Source of the DNA: Phytoseiulus persimilis
Taxonomy: Eukaryota; Arthropoda; Arachnida; Mesostigmata; Phytoseiidae
DNA: 64,000 nt
Assembly: GCA_037576195.1 (NCBI GenBank)
Contig: CM075101.1
Span: 37,200,001-37,264,000 of the forward strand
Reading direction: 5' to 3'
Shown: positions 57,401 through 64,000 of the stretch, piece after piece
Layout: every line of letters starts with the position of its first letter
Numbering within the stretch: position 1 is the first letter of the stretch
Translations under genes and position numbers: made by a program
Notes under the pieces: generated by a model
The model's database searches: none
The model's input: only the letters and a program-made list of their open reading frames with translations
Told to the model about the DNA's origin: nothing

Positions 57401-58191
57401 GCCTCGATGGTGACTGGGAAAACGGAAGGGGATGTACAAAGGGTGGGGAATCTGGCATTGGGGATGATCCATGAATGGATGGGGCTAATAAGTCTGGAGC
57501 TGGCGCCGCACAAAACTGAAGCACTGTATCTGATTGGGAAGAAAAGGGCAAAGGGGATCAAGCTGAGCTTGAGGGGGGGGGACCGAAATCAATCTGGTAG
57601 AGAGGGCTAAATATCTGGGGGTGATGTTGGATCGTGGACTCACGGGAGGGGAGCATATTAAGTATGTTATGGCGAGAGCAAGGGAAACGGCACGCAAGCT
57701 GGGAGTGCTAATGCCGAGGGTTGGCGGGGTACGGGATGGGCAGCTACGCCTACTGGCTTCGGTTGCGGAGTCGGCGGCAATGTACGCGGCCCCGACGTGG
57801 GCGCACCTTGCACTCAGGACCCGGAGGGCTCGGACGGCTATCAGAGCGGCTCAAAGTACGCTGGCGCTTCGGGTGAGCCGGGCTTACAGCACGGTCTCGA
57901 CTGAGGCTGCCCTCGTCCTCGCAAAGATGGTTCCATGGGACTTCCTGGCTTTTGAGAGGGCCAGGTGTTGGGGAGAACAAGGGGAGGGCCGTGAAAAAGC
58001 GAGGGAGGATACTTTGAGGGAATGGCAGAGGGAATGGGATGTGGGACTGCTTGGAGAGTCAAAGGGGAAACGAACGCGAGAGATAATCAGGGACCTCAAG
58101 GGGTGGGTTAATTGTGAATACGGGGAACTAAGCTATGGGGCAACGCAAGTCGTTACTGGACATGGTCAGTTCCAGACTTACATGGTCAGAT
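57401..58191 (+). pseudogene. 5'-truncated R1-like ORF2 fragment (RT thumb to C-terminus)
   Basis: Begins just after the catalytic ADD region would be (MVTGKTEGDVQRVGN), then LELAPHKTEALYLIGKKR. A one-base slip in a run of nine G (57573-57581) separates this from the continuation AKYLGVMLDRGLTGG, MYAAPTWAHLAL, AYSTVSTEAALVLA and TQVVTGHGQFQTY. Similarity stops near 58,191, before a knuckle. The sequence differs clearly from the copy at 53185, so it belongs to another lineage. Confidence 0.75.
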
Positions 58192-61100
58192 TCCGATTCC
58201 GAGCCTCGCTTCACTCCTCACACGCGTCCGCCGGCGCTTGTGCGACGTTCTATCGACATGTGAAAGTTGACACTCTCTGCGATGCCGACTTCCCGGGCCC
58301 TGCCTATGTTCCCTACGAGTGTTCCACAGGATGGAGAAAGGCAGTTCGCCCCACCAACTTCAGAGAGATGCTGTCGATCCACCGAATCGTAGCTCTATGT
58401 GACTTCCAGCTCCGAAAAGTTCTTGTCGTCCAAGTGAGCTGCTGCATCTAAGCCATCCGGAATTTCGATCGTGAGAATCGTGGGCTTTCGACATCGTGTT
58501 GGATTAATTCTCCCGAAATCTGAGACGGGCGAGCTCGGAGGAACTGCGGATCGGTTCGCAGCTTTACCCTATGCTCTCATCCCCAATTTTCAGGGAACGC
58601 AATCCAGCTCGATTCGAGATACAGGTCCGTCGTCTCCATCGGAGCGAACTTTTCAGGATAACAACCATGTTATCCAAATTCCCTCTACAAGGCGACATCA
58701 AGAAGACCCCTCAATTGTCCGACGGCGGGATTCATTGACGCTGTAGGAACGTCCCAGTGACTGTCGTGACTCTGGACTCGAGACTTCTCGTTGCGCAGAC
58801 GAGTAGAGCGCTGGAGCTTTACCGAATGAGTATGTCAACCGTAGCTCTGGGAGCTGTATTGCAGCACGTTTGCCGAACGAAATGAAAGTTTCATGGATGC
58901 AAACATGTTGCGTTGAGCGCGTCCAGCTGGATTCTAGAGGAGTGCGTGTTCCGTCATTCGTCACTCCACTCTCAGGGCCCTTTCCATCAGCGGTTCTTCC
59001 TGTTGTCTCCACTGGCCGCACTCAAGCCGCCCTTGCCGCCACATAACTTGATATGATCAGCTAGCAGACGGGCTCGAGCAACGCTGACTCCTTCGCAACC
59101 ATCCTCACGAAGCCATGGGCGGCTCCGAGAGTAAATCCTGTTATGAGGGGTGAGTAAGACCCGCCCCATATGACCTGACAGATACATAAAGCGTTCGAGA
59201 TAAAAAAAAAGAAAAAAACTCCGGGTTGGTAGCATTACATACTACCGCTTGTTTGGCGTGAAAACGTAGTATTTGCAGTGAGTCCTCGACGAGGTCAGTT
59301 GCACACGGGGCATGATCTTTCTCTCAATCTCGAGGGGCGATGTCTGGAGCAATTATCGAAATCTTCTTCGGTTCATTAGGCCATGCTAATGTGAGCAGAG
59401 AGTGCGAAATTTCTGACCGGAACTCTGAGATCTCTAGCACGAGATCAATGGCTTCCCACTGCTCGAGCAGAAACCTCGTTGTTTGATCAGCGATCTTAGG
59501 TTGAGACAGCTAAGCTTCGTGATTCAGATTGCTCCGAGATTTCATTTTTCCCTACTCATCAATTCGTCTTCATTTTGACGAATATGAATTCACGTCTTGA
59601 GACCTCGAGCTTTGGTGGAAGATCACAGCATTGCGTCCAACACGCCGATCGCATCCGATTCCTCCGATCAAATCCCGAAATTCGGCCGATTTCCGAGGTA
59701 CAAATGATGGATTGAATGACCTGAAAAGGCACTGAGGGGTGGTTCGAGAGTGGCTCATATAGACGTTCACTTCCCTGCCCAATTGATTCCACTGCGTGTC
59801 TCGGACACCGAGAAAAACGTTCACTCATGCTGATTTCCGAGCTTTCCAAGGGGGTGCACATATTGGTCTTCGACTCAATCTCAAATTGCTCGAGCGAATG
59901 CCGAAATCGAATGAAGGCTCTCCCGTAAATTTGTGACCCTTCCGAAAAAATTGAAGCGTTTTCGGTTCACCACGAGCGAAGTTTGAGGGCAGACCGGAGC
60001 CTCAAAATTCGTTACATGAATGACGAAATACTAGCAGAAATACTAATTCATGATAGCGGGAGAGCTTTGTTCACTCGGTTTCTCTCGACGCAGCTGAGCT
60101 CATCAGACGCCAAATCCCCGGCTGAGATCAGCTCACCTGCATTCATCAGCTCACCTTCGATGCATAGACCAAATTTCCAGATTTGGTGTACGACATTTTC
60201 ACGTCAAAAAAACAGAACGCCACCAAGCGATTAATTGACCACGCTCGAGTGACTGCGGCAGATTCAAGCGCGTGATTGCGGAGTGAAATTCATCCTCGTC
60301 ACCGAATTCGTTTCAAGTGAATTCGGATCAGTGCTTTCCGTTCCTTCGAACACGAAGTTAATCCATGGGGAGTTCACCTCGATCTAGGTCGTTGATGACG
60401 TGTCTTACGTACGACTGCTCGGGAATTCTCTTGTTATCAGGGTAGCGCTTTGCGAATCTCTTTCGATCTACCGAGACAACCGTTAACTGTGCACGGAACT
60501 AGATATCAAGGGGGAGATGCGCATATAATGCCTCATTTCGTGAAATCACCGGTGAACAGCGCATCGAGCTCGAATTCCCCGCCGCAGACTAGGTACGTAA
60601 CAGTGCTGTGATTGTGAGTGTCTCTGAGTACTGAGAGGCCTAAGAGAGGATGACTGATTGAATCGGAACTGCCGTCGTTCCCCACAGTGTCTCAAAAGAC
60701 TCTGGAAGCTCGTGAAACGGCGAAATCTTCAGCTGACCTGAAACAGAAACGATCTGTCCCGACCTTAGTTGGGATCAGAACCTCAGTGGAATATTCTAGC
60801 TGTGGTGAGTGGCAACACACACAGCGGAAACAAATAATGAGTGCAACGAGCACGATCGATGCTAAACGCCATGAGCTCTAGCAGCCTTCCCGGACGGAAC
60901 GCAGAGTTCCGAAACATGGTTCAACAAACGAGTCAGCGCGAAGACTGACGGTTCCCGCTGAGCCGAAACAGAAACGACCGAACCCGTCCTCCCTCCTGCC
61001 CGAGCGGCTGAAAGACATGAGCCTGCGTCTTCAACAACCGGAGACCGCTGGAGGACGCAGCTACACCGCAGCAGGAGCCAACGGGAGCGATTCCTGCCGC

Positions 61101-62565
61101 TGCCAATAGGGTCTTCATCGAAGACCCTAGAGAGCAGAGGCTGTTATGAGCTACATCCATAGGCGTTCGTTCGCAACGGTCTGACTTAGGAGCTGCCATG
61201 CACTCGTCGTGCCTTCGGGGAGTCAGAGGTGGCTTGAAATTCTCCGATTGTTTCATTGTCTCCAGCCCGCTTCAGCCCGATCCTGATTGAGCAGGACACG
61301 TTCTAGACATGACCAACTCGCATCTGCTCAAATCTCACGAGCGGCAGGTGGGAACCGAAGTTCCTCCCGGCAGCGATATGTTTCCCTGGAGTTCCTCGGG
61401 TGCCATCAGGTGCTATCGATCTCATGAAAGCTTGAATGATCGCTGTCGTCGACTCGATTTCTGAGTCTGCCGTCGTTGGTGATCATTGCTATCCGAATCC
61501 GGTGTTTGAGCTTCATCCATAAAGCTATCCGTGGTACCATCAAGTAAGTGGCCGTATGAGCCGTACGATATCCGCCAACTCTAGTAGATGCTGTGATTTT
61601 GATAAGGATATCATTCCATCGGCTTAGAGCATTCCACTTGACTTTTGCTTGAGCTCCGCCCGTGTAACGTCGATTTAAGCGAACTCACAGCGTCCAGGAC
61701 GAATGAGCTCGGAGAATTGCTCATCGGATTCCGATCTGCTTAATCAGAACAATCGTCAAATCAAACATATGTGGCCCTCGATCGAGTGTTATTGTTCCAA
61801 ACCGTCACTAAAGAGCGAAATTCGGGTTGTTGAATTCCAATCGGCGAATCTGCGGAACCCTGACCAATCGGTTCGTCGAACCACTAGTTGCAAAAATGTA
61901 ACGCAAATCAGCGGGAACCTCAGGAGCGCATCGAAGGAATATCGGTGTCGCGAACGTAACAAACCATGGGAATATATTCTCCGTTGCTGACGTGTAGTCA
62001 TTATTTCGCGACTCTGGTTCCAAATGCGATTCAATGCACGGACTCTCGATAAGGTTGAATGCTTGCTCTCCGGTGGGCACAGAGCCGTGCAGCTAATTGA
62101 TGCCTCTAACAATATTCCCGCCATTTATTTCCAGTAATCACCATAACTACGAACCGAGGCCCAGAAAGAGCAGCCCAGCCAGGTTCGAGTCCCCGTCTCC
62201 TCCGCGACACTTCGATCGATGGCAGCAGGAGGAGCGAACGAGCAGGTACAATCTTTCCCATTCGAAATGAACCCCACCTTTTCCTTGGGGCAAACTGAAA
62301 GTCCGATTCCTCTCGCTCCTACAGCCGAAAAATTGAATATTTCGGTTGTAGTCTGTTTTGGCTACCGCAAACCAATTTTGGCGACTCTAGGCGACCAAAG
62401 CGCGCCGACACGGGGAGGGATCTCGATCCTGCGGCGGACTGAGGGAAACGTCGCGGCGTGTGGATTCGAAGCTTCCACGGTGGCTGACGTCGGGATAGGG
62501 AAGAAATTCGATGAAACTGCGTCGTACTTGTTTTCCGTGCTCCGGTTCTTTTTCAACCTTTCAAT
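58192..62565 (+). other. About 4.4 kb without a clear gene
   Basis: Short frames only. Two phase-matched exon-like stretches lack domains: an acceptor ending 58593 (21 codons), and one ending 60687 (cgttccccacag) opening 38 codons to a consensus donor GTGAGT at 60805. ATGGCAGCAGGAGG at 62,219 is followed by a possible donor at about 62,246 and could be a small first coding exon. Confidence 0.35.
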
Positions 62566-62808
62566 ATGTCGCTTAAAGATCTCATTGAAGCTCTGAAGAC
62601 TGAAACCGAGGCGTTCTATTTCCTGAATCCCCGTCACCTGATTCCTACTGTTAGATTCAGTGAGAAAGAGCATCGAATGCAACGTGTAGGAAGTCGGTAC
62701 AGTTGCTTCAAGCGGGGCTGTCGTCAAGATGTGGGCCTGCGGTGTGGAAGTTTTCTGGAGGACACTAAGGCACCCCTCCGAGACATCATCATGTTAATCT
62801 ATCTCTGA
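62566..62808 (+). pseudogene. Merlin/ISXO2-like transposase N-terminal fragment
   Basis: An 80-codon frame starting MSLKDLIEALKTE, with CFKRGCRQDVGLRCGSFLED then DIIMLIYL. This matches the N-terminal zinc-ribbon part of Merlin-type (IS1016/ISXO2-like) transposases common in arthropod genomes. The first CxxC of the ribbon is missing and the DDE catalytic domain is absent, so it is a relic. Confidence 0.65.
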
Positions 62809-62848
62809 GCTTGAGCTGGCTCGCTAGCTCGCTACCCATGCTCTATAC

Positions 62849-63034
62849 CAGTGGTTCTCAAACTCCACTGACCCATCGACCCCCTAGGCGACTTCGTTGA
62901 AGTTTATGGACTGCCGTCCCCCAAGGGGTCGACCGTCGACCCTCTATCCACCTACGTGCACGCCAAGAAGTATGGTCAAATCCACCCCGGCATCACCTCT
63001 GTAAACCGGAGATCGGCCACTTTGAGAACCACTG
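62849..63034. mobile_element. hAT-type MITE, 186 bp
   Basis: Perfect 14-bp terminal inverted repeats (CAGTGGTTCTCAAA and its complement) are flanked by an 8-bp direct target duplication CTCTATAC at 62841-62848 and 63035-63042. TIR sequence and 8-bp duplication are diagnostic of hAT elements. There is no coding capacity. Its interior (about 62,967-63,000: aagtatggtcaaatccaccc...catcacctct) resembles one 45-bp minisatellite unit, with about 27 of 33 positions alike by eye. Confidence 0.92.
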
Positions 63035-63168
63035 CTCTATACCCTAGTCTGCTTGGCTCCCGCATTTGATGGAGCGGGCTTGTAAAGCGCCATTTTGGCG
63101 ACTTATCTTTGCGGTAGCCACACAGACTAGTACCAATATTTCTCTCAGTTCGCGAGCTCTGTTTTCAG

Positions 63169-63353
63169 GGATTCAAGCTTCAACAATCCCCGAAGAACAG
63201 TCCCGGCGAGCAACCCACTCAATGTGGGTTGTACGCAGAGCAGGCAAACACCCCAAGCGCCTCGTCCGCGGGATCTCGGACAAACCACCCAACAAAACGA
63301 CAGTCGAAGTTCTCAGGAAGTTCTACGGCAAACTCAGAAAAATACTGAATTGA
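63169..63353 (+). CDS. Candidate exon, basic, no recognised domain
   Basis: The acceptor cgagctctgttttcag ends at 63168, and the frame has the same entry phase as the zinc-finger cassettes. The 60 residues are strongly basic (RRAGKHPKRLVRG, FYGKLRKIL) and end at TGA 63351-63353, 18 bases before the next gene's ATG. It could be a distant last cassette or part of another transcript. Confidence 0.35.
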
Positions 63354-63371
63354 AAAAGTGAGCAGGAAAGA

Positions 63372-64000
63372 ATGGGATCTCCTCCGTGGGGATTAGTTTT
63401 ACTCACGATGATACTCATCTCGTTGGAACTCGGTGTTGAGCACCGAATTTCATCGTTACGATTTTCCAGACAAACTTTATCCGAAGTTGTGCAGTCTCTG
63501 AAAAAGGCTCTTGAAGGCTACGACGGGCGTAAATTTTCTCTGGAGGTGAGGTTCCTACTGCCCATATTTGCTGTGAGAAGCTCGAGTTCGTTCCGGACCG
63601 AACTCGGCACCGCTTTGATTTTCCAGGGTATCAACGCGCTTTACAGAGAATCCGAAGGCGAAAGCATCCCTTTTGCCGCTCATGGCTTCACCAAATTGAG
63701 CTCCTTCATCGAAACGAAAGTCAACTTCCTTACCGTGCTCACCGCAGCGGACGGCACCGTTGAGATCCTGCTGAAACCCCCGAGCTATCACGAAGCCGTC
63801 AACAGTTCGATGGTGAGTCCGAAGTCAAGTCGATGCTGAGGCGAGGTCGTTCTGGCCCCGATTCGTACTTTGCGGAAGGATTGTTTCCGATCACACCTGT
63901 TACCATCTTGATTGTCCGGTAGTGATCATCAGATTTCCTCGGGATTTGCAGAGCTTGGACCTGTCGGGCGTCAATACACGTGGGGAGCATGACTTGTCTA
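63372..64000 (+). CDS. Gene start with a LOTUS/OST-HTH-like domain, runs off the window
   Basis: Exons 63372-63545, 63627-63812 and 63952 onwards, separated by phase-0 introns of 81 and 139 nt. Joined residues TLSEVVQSLKKALEGY, then INALYRESEGESIPFAAHGF and TKLSSFIE match the LOTUS pattern (helix, YxxxxGxxIPF, Gf.kL..fl). LOTUS proteins such as the TDRD5, TDRD7, tejas and MARF1 families act in germline RNP and piRNA biology, and some bind Vasa or G-rich RNA. The first 25 residues are hydrophobic (WGLVLLTMILISLEL), unusual for this family, so the true start may differ. The 3' end is missing. Confidence 0.55.

Overview
The window is eukaryotic, and most likely arthropod. It has GT-AG introns of about 81-139 nt, AATAAA poly(A) signals, C2H2 zinc fingers with TGEKP-type linkers, an R1-clade-like non-LTR retrotransposon, a hAT MITE and a Merlin-like transposase fragment. 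Very short introns and dense packing suggest a small-genome arthropod such as a mite, but that is inference. No rRNA, tRNA or CRISPR was recognised.

Bases 1 to about 41,200 hold the 3' half of a lola/mod(mdg4)-type complex locus. I count 20 C2H2 cassettes, two BED-type finger cassettes and one FLYWCH cassette, all on the + strand. Each has its own splice acceptor and stop, and several have a nearby AATAAA. Every cassette enters in the same phase: two bases complete a split codon, then the frame opens. That is what mutually exclusive 3'-terminal exons on one shared upstream donor require. The shared exon (a BTB domain in lola and mod(mdg4)) is not here and would lie upstream. Eight cassettes are themselves split by introns of 84-126 nt, and I reconstructed them by joining frames. 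A decayed cassette (about 3,987-4,229) and a truncated chimeric one (1,911-2,392, from a 940-bp tandem duplication) show birth and death in the array. Between the zinc-finger cassettes lie short candidate terminal exons without fingers. In five of these the stop TAA lies inside AATAAA.

Bases about 41,200-45,150 show little I can support. Bases about 45,150-58,190 are a repeat block. A roughly 90-bp 'head' leads into arrays of a 45-bp minisatellite (about 45,230-45,557; 46,130-50,570; 56,030-56,820; 57,003-57,400). The arrays are interleaved with R1-like retrotransposon sequence: one near-complete but dead copy (about 50,570-55,870) and two 5'-truncated fragments. The largest array has about 99 units, shows higher-order periodicity and is open in four of six frames.

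Bases about 58,190-62,560 are mostly featureless. After that come a Merlin/ISXO2-like fragment, a 186-bp hAT MITE with perfect terminal repeats and an 8-bp target duplication, one more candidate phase-matched exon, and the start of a different gene with a LOTUS/OST-HTH-like domain that runs off the window at 64,000.

Together the cassettes would let one BTB-type dimerisation module be joined to more than 20 different DNA-binding tails. This is inferred from the known behaviour of lola and mod(mdg4).
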